A stretch of DNA of 64,000 bases from Juglans regia (GCF_001411555.2 NC_049907.1:9804243-9868242); one strand, 5' to 3'; numbered from the stretch's first letter, positions 45,834 to 57,666 are shown. A program made the numbers and translations. The notes: a model not told the origin generated them from the letters alone.

Positions 45834-47370
45834 TGCGAGCTCGCGAGTGGTCAATAGGCAAATTCTGGGGGGAAACCATGCTGTCGATGCCAGGATCATC
45901 CTTAGGCAAACTCAAGAGAGGCTAATAGAGCAGGACAACGATCATCCCTAGGGTCGGGAACGGTTGCGAGTTACCCTGATGCAAACTCGAGGGGAGACTA
46001 GCCAGCAAGTCATGGGATCCAGCTAGTTCGTGGTCATCCCGAGAGAAACTCAATAGAGCACAAAGATGCACCGCAATTCATTCGAGGCAAACTAAAAGGT
46101 AACTCAAGGGCTAATTTGGTCGTTCACGTCTTAAGGCTAACTTGAAGGAGGACCGAGCTGGGCCCCAAGTCACAACAAGGGAAACTCAATGGAGGATGAG
46201 ATGAGGCCGCCTGAGGCAGACTCAAAGGAGAGTCTATCGAGGCCGTGGGTCATCCTGTGCCAAACTCGGTGACAAATCAGGCAAGTCGGGTTGTTCAGAG
46301 CGTACTCAACGAAGGACCGGGCTTGTCTAAGGCCAAGCCAAGCTCGGGGGAGGATCATGCAAGGCCTTCACTAAAGGTTGCTTGAGTGACTTGTAGCCTA
46401 GCTTGGTCCTCCCTCAAGATGATAGGGCCTCACCCTCGAGTTTGCCTCAAGATGATTGCGGCTTTAGCAACCCTACTCCCTCAAGTTTGCCACGAGACGA
46501 CATGCAACCCTTCCTATATCCTCTCTTGATTCTCCCTTGAGTTTCCCTCGGGCTAACTTGCGGCCAAGCTAGATCCTACTTTGATAGGGATGATTACGGA
46601 CTCGAAAACCCTAGTCCTCCTTCAAGTTTGCCTTAGGATGATTCACGACCTAGCGTAATTCTCCCTCAAGTTTGCCTCCAGATGATCTGCAGTTTTGCCT
46701 GATCCTCCCTCGAATTTGCCTCAGGGGTGACTTGCATAATGTCCTCCTTGGAGTTACCATTAGGGTGGCTTGCAGCACATCCATGTCCTCCCTCGAGTTT
46801 CCCATAGGATGATGATTTGCATCCTCGCTTGTTCCTCCCTTAAATTTGACTCGGGACGATCTGCGACCATGCCCATTCCCCTCCCTCAAGGTTTCCTAAG
46901 ATCTGCAGTTTTGCCTGATCCTCCCTCGAATTTGCCTCGGGGGTGACTTGCATAATGCCCTCCTTGGAGTTTCCATTAGGGTGGCTTGCAGCACATCCCT
47001 GTCCTCCCTCAAGTTTCCCACAGGATGATCTGCATCCTCGCTTGTTCCTCCCTTAAGTTTGACTCGAGATGATCTGCGACCATGCCCATTCCTCCCTCGA
47101 GTTTTCCTAGTGACAATTGCATCCCAACGACCCACGACCTCAATAGCCCTAGTCCCCCCCCGTCCCGTCTTTGCCTCTAGGTATCTTACGCCCAACCAAG
47201 TCCTCCCATGTATATGTACCTCACGACGACCATAGCCTCAACATCTCTAGACCCCTATCGATTTTAACTCGTGGTGACTTGTGGCCTTGGCCGGTCCTCC
47301 CTCTCTTTTTCCTTAGGACGACCCGAGTCTTGCCCAATCTGCCATCGAGTTTGCCTCAAGACAATCTTGG
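45834..47370. repeat. Satellite, inverted then forward block to its right end
   Basis: Inverted monomers to about 46,335, turn motif, then forward monomers. A ~240-bp tandem duplication occurs inside: 46,685-46,890 and 46,905-47,095 share GATCTGCAGTTTTGCCTGAT and CTTGCATAATG. Confidence 0.85.
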
Positions 47371-47617
47371 TACTAAATATATGTTTATTATGCATATACT
47401 CAAATCTAATCTCACCTTTTATTTAAGGCTTTACAAATCACCAAGCCTTGAATTATTGCTAAATACCTTTTTGTAGATACTAAAATCACCAAGCCATGTT
47501 TATTATGCAGATACTCAAATCTAATCTAATATCCTACTCTAAAATTATTGCTAAATATCAAAATATACAACAAACTTCTACCTAATATTCCTAAATGAAG
47601 TGCCATTGTAATTGTTC
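47371..47617 (+). repeat. 247-bp direct repeat, copy 2
   Basis: Second copy of 38,990-39,236. Here the sequence continues past GTAATTG into TTCTCTTTC rather than Gypsy. Confidence 0.9.
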
Positions 47618-48798
47618 TCTTTCAAAAAATTGGACACCTAAGAGTCACTTTTGAACCATCATCATCAGCAAAACTTCGACATTATTGCTCTAAAATCTTA
47701 CGGAAAAATAATGTTGAATACCTGTTCAATGACAATAGCCGAATGTCTTTAATATTCTTCATGTCTTCTTAAACACGTATGAGCGAGGTATGTGGTCAGC
47801 ATCATCATCCATGTACAAGATTTGTATGACCTGGATTCAGAAACAAACTTTAAAATAGACAGCAGCAATTATCTTCTTTTTTTTTTTTTTTTGAAGAATT
47901 GAATTTCTATTGGTGAAGCAGTTGTAGAGGGATTCCATAGTATAATCTCCCTGAGATTCCACAGTATATGGTCGGCATTTGGTATTTAATTTATCAAGAA
48001 AAGCAAATAAGAAGCTACACAGAAGCCGAACTCAAATGCCGAGCATGTAATCCGATTGAGAAAAAAAAATTGGATAGTGAATTGATATGAGATGCTAAAA
48101 TGAGAAGAAAATTAAATAAAATTTATATATAAAAAAAAAATAAAAAAAGTTAAAAAAAAAAAAAAAAAAAAACCTACATAGGAAAAAAATCAAACAACAA
48201 ATGGGTAACTAAGATACATTTGACTTCCTGATGTTTTCTAATGTGTTAGCATGTGAGAAAAATTTCTACTTTCTTTACACAGAATGTGTATAGATTCAGA
48301 GCCAAGTTCTGCTAGGGAACTTAAACGAGAATTGACATCGATGATTATGGCTGTCCTTATTGAACTTTAAGGATTTGAGAGTCATGGCAGACCAAGTAAA
48401 ATGTTCCAAAGATCAAAGACACCGAATCTTTGTTTTCTTTAAAATACGACCCAATTCGCAACCCGTAGAAACACAATAATTTTTGGTTCACGTCAAAAAC
48501 TAGAATTGAGAAACCAAAAAGGATGACAGCAATATGTATCACATCAAAAACTGCAAAATTGAGAATCAAAAGGTTAAAGCGCATTAAGAAACCGATGAAA
48601 TCTCAAAGAATCCATGGTGGGAATCCAAGAATGCAATACCTAGATAAAAAACAATATTAGACAAGAGGAGAAAACGTAAACCTCAAAACGAACGATCTGA
48701 TAATACGCTTCCTCTCTCGTTCTCTGCACCTTCCTGTGCGTCCCATTGCCCTGCCTTCTCCAACTTTTTGTACGCTTCCATTGCAAGCACACCCGCAT

Positions 48799-48832
<34 letters not shown>

Positions 48833-49239
48833 GCGCGCGCGCACACACACACACAAACGGGCTGACGGATTGTGAGACAAATTACAATGTATGTAATCAA
48901 ATATATAGACCTTGGGGAGAGTAGGTCGGTGACTGCAACGGCTACTTTTCCCTTTTTGGTTTTATTTTAAAATTTAAATCCGATGATACGGTGCCAGTTC
49001 CCTCAATCAAATGGGCTTAAGGCTCTGGTTCTGATCATTGGATTAACATCAAATCATATTGGTGCCAGTTCCATTCGTTATATGTTTTATTTAAGACATC
49101 CTCCCCTGCATCCTCTTCATGTTGCTGACAACGTACAACACCTCGCTACGTGATGATATACTTAGTCTATTCGCTCTTTCTGCAAGTGATGGTCTCTTTT
49201 AACAGTTTATCCAAAATCTCGTTAGAAGTGTGAGGCAGA
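47618..49239. other. Mostly unassigned; one exon-like block
   Basis: AT-rich with poly-A/T runs. On the minus strand 47,722-47,830 has an acceptor-like TGAATCCAG, an open stretch reading YMDDDADHIPRSYVFKK, and a donor-like CAG|GTATTC. I do not recognise the peptide, and no partner exon was identified. Confidence 0.3.
48799..48855. repeat. (TC)n(AC)n(GC)n(AC)n compound microsatellite
   Basis: Compound dinucleotide run. The cysteine/arginine-rich frames over it are artefacts. Confidence 0.95.
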
Positions 49240-50990
49240 TGTTGAAGAAGTAGAGAGTTGGATGAGATGATTTAAGTGGCACTGAGGAAACTGGAGTGGA
49301 TTTCTTCTCTATGGGAGTGAAGGAGAAGTATTGGAAGGAAAATATTAGTGTCGGTATCATGCACATATTTCTTCCGGATGAGATTCTGGAAATGTGCTTG
49401 GTGAGGCTTCCCGCTGACCAGTCTTATGGCCACACTTAACTCCCATTCCTGGTTTTCTGCACCATGAGAAGGGAAGGTTCACATCAGAATCCATGGTTTT
49501 TCTGGTTGATGCTGTTAAAGATGGCTATTACTCCAGGGAGATACATGCATTAGATGTTTCTCTAGACCAATGTTGTAGGATCGATGCTGATATTCTGAAA
49601 GGAAGGTTCATGTTCTCTGTTTCCAGAATCCAGGTTAAATTGTTGGAGATTGTTCAAGCTTGACCAACTTTGGGAGGGCGGACAGGAGCTCATTGAAGCA
49701 TTGAAGATAGTAAGGGGTGCTAGTGTTTGGTCCCTTGACATGGCATAAATATACATCTATGAAATAAGCACCAAACTGTTTCTGAGGTCAGTTCAGATTT
49801 TCCAATATTTCGAAAGTCATCAAAATTGGCATGATAAACGCTTTTCCAAATCACGGGTTGGTGCGATGTCAGATACTTATGTCTATCCTCACAGGCTGTT
49901 TCACTAAGACGACAATACTGGTGGAGAGGAAATCCCGACAGGTTAGCACCACATGGGCATGGGCTTTTGCCTATTGTTGTAGCTTGCCCCACTACTGAAG
50001 AACCCAATTAATACCGAGAGGGTACAACCCACTATCAATACTGATTAGGTAACCACCTAGCGGCTATAAAAGATAAGAACGGTTATCACTCAAATTCATT
50101 AAAGGATGAACCCACATCTCCAGGTTTAAATTTGAATAATAGATATGACTGTTATCATTTAAGCAATAGAACGATTCAAAAGTTCTATATAAGAGGAGAA
50201 CTCAGATATGTAAAGGGCATCTGATTCTTTGGTATTAGAGAGTTATTTTCGATCTCTGCCTTAGGCATCGGAGGCATTTCCTCGAACCCTCAAGCCTCCT
50301 TACTCTTTGGTTGCAGGCAGGTAATCACACGGCAGTGGCGGTGAAATACGTCCATAACAACTGGTATGCTTTCAATGAAAACGAGGCTTCATTGTTGCTC
50401 AATCAAAAAGTCAAACAAGTTTATTCGGCAAAAAAGTGATAATTTGATGCGCACAAAGGGCTGTAGAAGGTTTCTGCTGATTGCTGTTGGAGGTCTTGGA
50501 GCTTGGGATGAGCCTTTGGATTCTGGAGAAAAAGATGACTGGGTATCAAATTGATGGACAGAATTCCAGAGGATGCATGAATTGGTTGCTCTGGCATTGT
50601 TTGTAATGGGGTGTTTTATGTTTACTCAGAGACTGATAAACTTGCGGACATGACGTATAAATGTTAAGTGGATTGGTGTCCAAATGACTCCATTCCCATC
50701 CCATGTTCAAGAGTACCACCCAAGGCTTTATCTTGTAGTGGGCGGCTGCTCATGCTTTATATCTCCTGGTGTGAAGGAGAGGGTCAAATAGGCCTGCCGC
50801 CTTAGAAACAAGGCTATTAGGACTAGAATGCTGCATTTGATGGGCACAGAATAATGATATTTGGGGTGGCTGAAATGTTAAGAATATTTGGTCAGATCTT
50901 AGATTTCTTGATTGTATGTGACTCATGAATTTGATGCTTCTTCATGCACGTCTATGAAGTCCATTGCAAACTGCAACTCATGCAGAAAAT
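49240..50990 (+). pseudogene. F-box/kelch-repeat protein pseudogene
   Basis: Similar to the plant F-box/kelch family of Arabidopsis At5g42350 (from memory). The intact protein would be an SCF ubiquitin-ligase adaptor. Readable pieces in order: FLPDEILEMCLVRLP (F-box), MRREGSHQNPW, VKDGYYSREIHALDVSLDQ, DADILKGRFMFSV, SKSRVGAMSDTYVYPHRLF, RFLLIAVGGLGAWDEPLDSG (kelch), IVCNGVFYVYSETDKL, LMLYISWCEGEGQIG and MLRIFGQILDFLIVCDS. They lie in different frames with many stops and no clear introns. A retroelement-like insertion splits it at about 49,996-50,359. Confidence 0.82.
49996..50359 (+). mobile_element. Probable solo LTR inside the F-box pseudogene
   Basis: Interrupts the kelch homology. It starts TGAAGAACCCAATTAATACC, has a GGCTATAAAAGATAAG TATA region and CATCGGAGGCATTTCCTCG, and ends GAAATACGTCCATAACA. 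The flanking pentamers ACTAC and ACTGG match only in part, so the ends are approximate. Confidence 0.5.
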
Positions 50991-51372
50991 GAAAGCCACC
51001 CCTTCTCACTAATGAAATATTTTGAACAGACATTACGTCTGGGAAATATCTGTTTCAAATTTGTTTTCAGATCAAATTTTTTATTTTCAAAATATGATCT
51101 GAAACAGAAATTGAGAGAGGAAAGTTTTCATTTTTCTTCAACAAATGGCCTGCAGCCACCTTGATATTAGGCCCCAAAACATCACTCAAATCACAGTAAC
51201 ATTAGCTGGTACGTCTGAAAATATATCGACTCTCAAACATAGTTACCATAACATATATTGAACATAAGATCACCGAAGACAAAGGATCGAATTCAAAGGA
51301 ACATAACAGAAACATCCATAATAATTTTGCATCATAATATATATATATATAACACATAAAGTACAATTCTAA

Positions 51373-51615
51373 TTAATGAGACCAGAGAAAGGATCCCATG
51401 GCGAACTTTCTCTTCTGTTCAACATCCCCAACGATCGGTAGCCCATATTCTTTAAGCAAGCAATCCAGCTTCCACTCCGGCATGGTTTCGTAATCGGCTT
51501 TGGTGTATCTTGGGTAGTGCAACGGCATTTGGAAGTGTCCGCATCGATCCTTCCCTTGCTGCCCATTGGCTCTGCTTATACCTACGTTTGTTGAAGCCCT
51601 AGTCACTGACTCCAT
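51373..51615 (-). CDS. Small DUF7722-type plant protein
   Basis: Intact single-exon frame of 80 codons from the ATG at 51,615 to the stop at 51,373. The protein has a polar N-terminus and then a conserved block: FQMPLHYPRYTKADYETMPE, WKLDCLLKEYGLPI and KRKFAMGSFLW near the C-terminus. This block matches a family of short plant proteins of unknown function (DUF7722, name from memory). No signal peptide or membrane segment is seen. A TATA-like CTTTAAATAG lies at about 51,699-51,708, 85-95 nt upstream of the ATG. The F-box pseudogene lies on its 3' side. The frame is clean and codon use ordinary, so I consider it functional; its role is unknown. Confidence 0.75.
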   Translation of the reverse strand: MESVTRASTNVGISRANGQQGKDRCGHFQMPLHYPRYTKADYETMPEWKLDCLLKEYGLPIVGDVEQKRKFAMGSFLWSH

Positions 51616-51989
51616 TGCCCCCCAACACCAATGTTTCTCAATCCTTTCTTCTTCTTTACTCTACTCTCTCTTGTGCCCAGTTCTGGCAAACTGGTGGGCT
51701 ATTTAAAGCTGTTGACAAGTTTTTTCTTCCTTTATTATTATTATTATTTTGTGGTTAAGGTTAAGGAATACTCTGCAAGCATGGTATTTGGGTTAAAGTC
51801 ATTACAGTTTTACTACAAAATCAAGTTATAGTTATTTACTTTTTCTTGAGCCTTTGTATCATGAGAGCCATAAAAAGATAGGCGCCCACTGTTCCAACTT
51901 TAGTCTATACTTAAATTAAACTTCTACATCTTTGCTTTTTTATTTCACAGAAGCTGCCAAATCACGATAGCTTGTGTTTAGATATTGTT

Positions 51990-54460
51990 ACGTGTCGTGT
52001 GTTCTTTTGAAAAGGTTGTTTACCAAGATCCCAAAAAATCATCTATAGGATAATTTGAAGTAAATTTTACTACACTTAATCATTCCCTGGCTGGTCTTGA
52101 ATTCAATGTCCTACCTCCTGTGTTGAATATAGATCTCGTAACCATTTTTGCTATCCATGTGAAGTATTTGGGTATCATTACATACTATAGGATCCATTCC
52201 GTGTGTCCATATCTTTCACTTGAGGTCTTTTAAGTTTGGATAAAAACTTGATAGCTAGGGATCTTGATTCGTGTCTTACATCACTCCCAGATATTATTTG
52301 TTCTTATTAGCTTTGAATTTTTGTCATAGTAGCTTTCCCAAGGTGCCGGATTCACCAAGAAAAACTACCCTCCTCTCCAAGGTGGCAGATTCCTTTCTCT
52401 AGATGTAATCGAAAGGAGGAGTATATTGTGTATTAAAAAAAAATACATAGACAAGAATACTTAACATAAATCCATCACGTTTTCTATTTTGGGATTAATA
52501 TATTAATTAATATCCATACCAAATAAACACACTATATAATATCGTCAGCCTCACTCCCCTCAATTATCACGAATCTATTAGGAGCGATCTTTCTTCTTAT
52601 TGACTCTTCGATGAGCTGAAAAGATGAATAGACAACATAATAAAAATAAATAAATCCAAATTTTTTATTTTCCTTTCTTCTAATCATGTACTGAAACCTT
52701 CAATTTCAATAGTCAATTATATATAAAATTGTTATTCTATTTATAAGCAAGTGTGAAGGACACACCCTAAAGTTTAAACCCTAAAATCTATTTGCAATTG
52801 ATTGTGATTATAAAATTTATCATACAAATCAAGTCATACCAAGTCAACTATGTAACAAATGGCGAAATTTTTTATATCATCTTGCAAATGAAATTTTTTA
52901 TAATGAAATGTAACAAATGGCGAAAGAAAATGAATGCTAACCTTTCTCAACTGAAAAAAAGAAAAAACAATTTAAGGTTGATGGTAATGACTCAGTAACC
53001 ACTAGACTATGCCTATTAAATGCAAACATGAATACGTACTGTTGATTCATTGTTTCTTGTCCACACAATCGGTCTGTGCGTGCCGTATGAGACATGGCAA
53101 GCAGTCCATTAATTTCTTAGTCAATCATAGAGCATTCAAAGTGTTTGAAACTACACGTTCTTATCATAGACATCTCCATTACATATGAGAACATATCTTC
53201 TCCCAACAGATTACAAGTGATGAAGAATGAATTGGAGAACCAACAAGACATATAGACCACATATGGTTTCTTGAATTCTGTAGCCATAATTGCTTGTCAG
53301 CGGGTCATGGAAACAGCCAGCATTAGATTCCATAGACCCACACAAAATTCAATGCCAAGATCTTACTTTTTCTACACTAACTTCAAATTTTAGTGGAAAT
53401 ACCTAAATGGAATATGAATATGCTGAAATTCCTTTGGGTTCTTAAGTGAACGCTACTTTGGAGATTGCATTGCAACTTATTTAGATAGATGATTCTGCCA
53501 ATTCACATCTCTTCCCTATTTTGCAATGACAGAAACTTTGATATGCTATTAAAAACAACCGGTCTTTGACAAAACTACATCAAGGTCCTCAGATAGGTTC
53601 AAGATTTATGACCCCCAAATCTTCATCAATGGTGTCCTTAGCCTCAATGTAAAACCCTTGTCATATTTATGTACTACTTGAAGCATCTAGTCTGAGAACT
53701 TATAGTGTTAAAAATATAATACAAATAATAAAATCTATATCTTTCCATTAAATTAACCTTTTGAGACAAATGATAATTTCGTAAGTAGACAAGTACTGAT
53801 GGAATAGTACTGTGGCATCCATTATCACGACTTCCTCCCATTACACTCCATTGTCTTCTAGACAAAGTATATAGAGTTCATGCCGCTAATATATTGTGAT
53901 ACCAACTGATCCTCATACTCCCATTAAATTAAGAAAAATTTTATTTATCATTTCCTATACCACACACCAACATGTGATTTATTATTTTTGTCATTCTATT
54001 TAAACACACACATATTAATGTATAAATATGTGTATTAATGGAAAAAATCTTATAAGGATCAGAAAGCAAACATTAAAAAAAAAAAGGATGTAAAACATTA
54101 AAAATCTTAAAGGAAAACATATTTCATAAAATAGGAAGTGGAGAGTCCCCTTTCTATTTTATTTTTAAAAATTTGTATGATGAGTTTGGTTATATTTCTG
54201 TTGATGAGTTTTTCAAGATTTTAGTTTTTTTTTTTTTTTTTTTTTTTAAATGTTTGATCTGAACTTCCTAACATGGACCGAACTAACTAGAGCTTGCATG
54301 CAAAAGGCTATTTAGGACATATTGTTTCGTGACAAAAGTTTACATATGTATAAAAAATAATATAAAGATGAACATCTCAATGGAATTGAAGTGAAACGTT
54401 TAAAATATTCAAACTTTACAATTTTCTTTTCACAAAAGTTCCATTATTTTTATTTTGGGT
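51990..54460. repeat. Dispersed repeat, copy 2, with insertions
   Basis: Homologous to 20,207-21,060 in three collinear blocks (51,990-52,290; 53,648-53,940; 54,330-54,460). About 1.35 kb at 52,290-53,640 has no counterpart, and I see no gene in it. The zinc-knuckle segment of copy 1 is deleted here. Confidence 0.6.
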
Positions 54461-54741
54461 TTCTTATATCTTTTATATTATTTTTTATATATATAAGTTA
54501 GAGATGTTGGATGTTAATTAGTGCAAGTGTGCATGTGGCGCTCGTGTAACGCTTCTGACAGTTAACGAATTTTTTACGATAGTGGCCAATTTGACCTATA
54601 TTAGAAAAAAATCGGCGAGTAATGTGATATTAGATCAAGGAAAATGATAAAATAACTACCCTTTACATTAATTTTTCTACAACCTTATAATAAAATAATA
54701 TTTTTTAAATATTTATTTTAATTTTGATTTTGATTTGATAT

Positions 54742-55670
54742 TGTTAGAAAACTAGATCAGAATGCACAGCAGAAATGATATTACCTCATAGGAAATACCT
54801 TAGATCTAGTGCGGTTGTTCCACGAATTCTCCAGCGTCGTCGTTCGTCCACATTCTTAATTCACATCGATGGTGGAGTATACTACGTGGTAATATCAGAT
54901 CAATACTCATACGTTCCACAGTTTAGATGTTGTGACTAGAGATAACCATTTGAGAGATAGAGCTTGTTTTTCCAAGTATTCAATTCCTCCAAAGAGGGGG
55001 AGAGTAAATAGTCTCTCCAGTATAATCCCCAATGGCCAGCCATCAAAACTCATGAAGTGGCCACTTCATAATCTCCAAGAGGAGGTGAATGGGTATCTAC
55101 TATGAGTGTCCCTTTGTTACATATATATTTGAAATTAAAATATATATATATATATATATATTATTTTATGATAAGTCGTAAATAAATCGTAGTTGGATTG
55201 TAAGGCCATGATCTCCCTAGAGATTAGAACCCTCAATTATAAAGGAAGGCATGTCAATTGAGTTACTGTTCAACTAATAAATTTAACTCAATTAATAGCA
55301 TCCAATTACAAGGATTTTACCGATTGATACTCTCCCCAATTGTCTGATTAAATTGGATGATCCAATTCAGAAAGAGAAAGAATCACCATTAAATGTTTAC
55401 GCAGAGTTCACGCTATCTAAAAAACTAAAAAAGTGTAAATATTATAGATCACACATATTAATATATCTATCTCTAAAATAGACCCATCCAATTTGTCACA
55501 CAATTAACGAGGATCTCTATTTTATTTAGTGACTTTTTCAAAATTAACAAACAATTTATGACCATGAATCTATAAAATGGCAAATGACTTTGAAAAAAAA
55601 AAATAAACGGTAAACCCGAAGTTAGTTAAAAGATTCAAAGTAATTCATGGCTATTTTTTCGGTTTTCAAC
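54742..55670 (-). mobile_element. Possible Copia-type LTR remnant
   Basis: On the minus strand it starts near TGTTGTTGAAAACCG and ends GATCTAGTTTTCTAACA, followed by ATATCAAATC, which could be a degenerate primer site. The internal layout (late TATA-poor leader, CTCTCAAATGG region) resembles long Copia LTRs. No second LTR, no target duplication and no coding region are seen; an (AT)n run lies at 55,138-55,161. Confidence 0.35.
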
Positions 55671-56176
55671 AACACACTCCATTTATAATTATTGGCAACT
55701 AATACTGTTGCACATGATGCTTCTCAACTTTCATGGACTCCGCCCATTTTGAACCACTTTTAATCCATTTTTCTTTTCTTTTATTTTTTTTTTCTTTTTG
55801 TAGCCAAAACAATAAATAATATTAGATCACGCATGTACTTGCCAGAGAGGACAAACTCTGACAAAAACATTTTTGCATGTTAAGCTTTTCAATCAAACTA
55901 CTTTTTTTGGTTAATCAGTCGTCACTAGGTTGGTTCCTATTACCTCTCTCATGTCCTGATTCGTGAGATTCAAGATTTCTTTTTCTAGCATTTTCTCAAC
56001 AACTAAACATGTTCCCCCACGAATTTATTATCACTCTTGTCGACAGTAAACCGAATATGCTAATGGCACCCTTTAATTTCCATGTTTATTCTATTTCTTA
56101 TCATATATTCCGATCATTAATATGATCGAAACATTAATGATCATATTAACATTTCAGGTTGTTGGTGAAAGTGAAA

Positions 56177-56506
56177 ATGGCAGAACCCTCTAAAGAAACA
56201 GATGAAGCAACTGTGATGCTACATGAAGAAGAGCGCAAACGTGATGATTGCCGTCATCCTAAAGAGTTGTCCAACACATCTTTTCTAGCTGAAATGAATC
56301 TCCTTCTTGTATTCCTCTCATCACTCTCTTCACCCGATCAAGAACTCTTAAATTACGAGCAAAGTAAAGGACAAAGTGCAAGAGACTCGCGTGAAGCCAA
56401 AGCTTGTATATCAAGATTACAAACAAAAAGACAGGAAATAAGTAAGGTCAAGCTCACGGGGCGACCAACACCAAGGTTTCAGACAACCGTACGTGATTCT
56501 AAGTAA
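56177..56506 (+). CDS. Unrecognised open frame, 109 codons
   Basis: Open from the ATG at 56,177 to a stop at 56,504-56,506. A splice-acceptor-like TTTCAG precedes it at 56,153-56,158, and the frame is also open back to that AG. The peptide is polar and charged (EEERKRDDC, RDSREAKACISRLQTKRQE) with one leucine-rich stretch, AEMNLLLVFLSSLSSPDQEL. I do not recognise a family. It could be an exon of an unidentified gene, a decayed transposon exon or chance. Confidence 0.25.
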   Translation: MAEPSKETDEATVMLHEEERKRDDCRHPKELSNTSFLAEMNLLLVFLSSLSSPDQELLNYEQSKGQSARDSREAKACISRLQTKRQEISKVKLTGRPTPRFQTTVRDSK

Positions 56507-56583
56507 GATTGTGACTGTATTTAACAAAGATCATACAAATTCAGACCTTTAGAACCTTACCGTATTAAGATCAGAACGTACAC

Positions 56584-56692
56584 CCTAGACCGCATAGGCA
56601 ATGCTCTAGTATATGTCCAGTATGCTTGGACTCTTGTCTATTCTCGTGATCAATAAAATCTTGTTTACCGATAATAAAATTTAAAAAAAAAA
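56584..56692 (+). mobile_element. 5'-truncated LINE/SINE tail with target duplication
   Basis: 109 bp ending in TTAAAAAAAAAA, flanked by the 14-bp direct repeats ATCAGAACGTACAC (56,570-56,583) and ATCAGAATGTACAC (56,693-56,706). The body, GTATATGTCCAGTATGCTTG followed by GATCAATAAAATCTTG, resembles the retroposon tails at 58,158-58,373 and 58,893-58,932. Confidence 0.75.
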
Positions 56693-56706
56693 ATCAGAAT
56701 GTACAC

Positions 56707-57666
56707 AACAGCATGTCTCAAATAACTAGATTTTTATTTTCATTTCATTTATAGTCTTCAACATCCAGATTTCTTTATAATGGCTTCCTCTTGTTTTTTG
56801 TTTTCAGTCATGGAAGGAGGATGTAACAGAAAATGTCCACCAAGCTTGACAAGAGAAAACGGGGGAAAAGCAAAGACGTTATTCAAGATTTTCACAATAT
56901 CACACAAATGTTGATAATGTTGCAATAAATACGTGTTCTCCTAAACAGCCACTGCGAAAAGCAAACCAGAAAACAAGGGGAGGAAAGCTTGATTATGTTC
57001 TTTGTTTCTTATTCCTCAAATTCCTTTATATCCTCAACAATTTTGTACGTAATTACTGGATAATGTCCAATGTATTAAATATGTAGTATGAAAAATGGAG
57101 TTACCATATTGGGACACCTCTGAATCTAGAACTTTCTATGAACACAGCAACGTGTTTCCACTACATATTATCACCATATCTGATTCAAGCTTTCTAGATA
57201 ATTCAAACCAGTTGGGAATAGAACCATATTTATCTCCATAACTTTGTTTGATGTGAGAGCAAAGTTAGATTCTAACGATTACACTTCTGCCTTCATCCTG
57301 ATTTCCAAGTAAACAAACGATCTACGGAGAGAGAGAGAGAGAGAGAGAGAGAACTAAGGAACAATCACATCGAATATACTTGGAAAAAAGCTTTTTTAAC
57401 TCTTATGGAGAGGCACGAAATGCATTGTTTTATTGTCAAGGCATTTATTGATACAGCATATAAATGAGAAGATGAAAGCTAAAGCTTCACAAGGAAACAT
57501 AGACAGGAAAACAAGGGAAAACAATTTATAAACACAAATTCAAACTTGCTTCTAACTGATTCTCGGAGAAACGAGAAGAAATAAATTATCCCTCATTTAT
57601 CTCTCGTCACCTTGCCTACAAAAATAGCATACTTGGTTAACTAATTACCATGGACTTTACTGCACT
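56707..57666. other. 3' flank of ADNT1
   Basis: AT-rich; includes a (GA)n run at 57,326-57,352. On the minus strand CAATAAAT-type polyadenylation-like motifs occur at about 57,428-57,450, some 220 nt beyond the ADNT1 stop. No gene seen. Confidence 0.5.

Noticed and set aside
28030..47370. CRISPR-like array
   Set aside because: Repeats are degenerate, adjoin without unique spacers of constant length, change orientation, and the genome is eukaryotic.
40786..47476. Frames up to 143 codons such as 40,786-41,217
   Set aside because: They cross from the Gypsy fragment into satellite or lie wholly in satellite; not genes.
48640..48900. Cysteine-rich peptide frames
   Set aside because: Produced by the AC/GC/TC microsatellite.
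52792..52998. 68-codon lysine-rich frame
   Set aside because: AT-rich composition with poly-A codons; no family resemblance.
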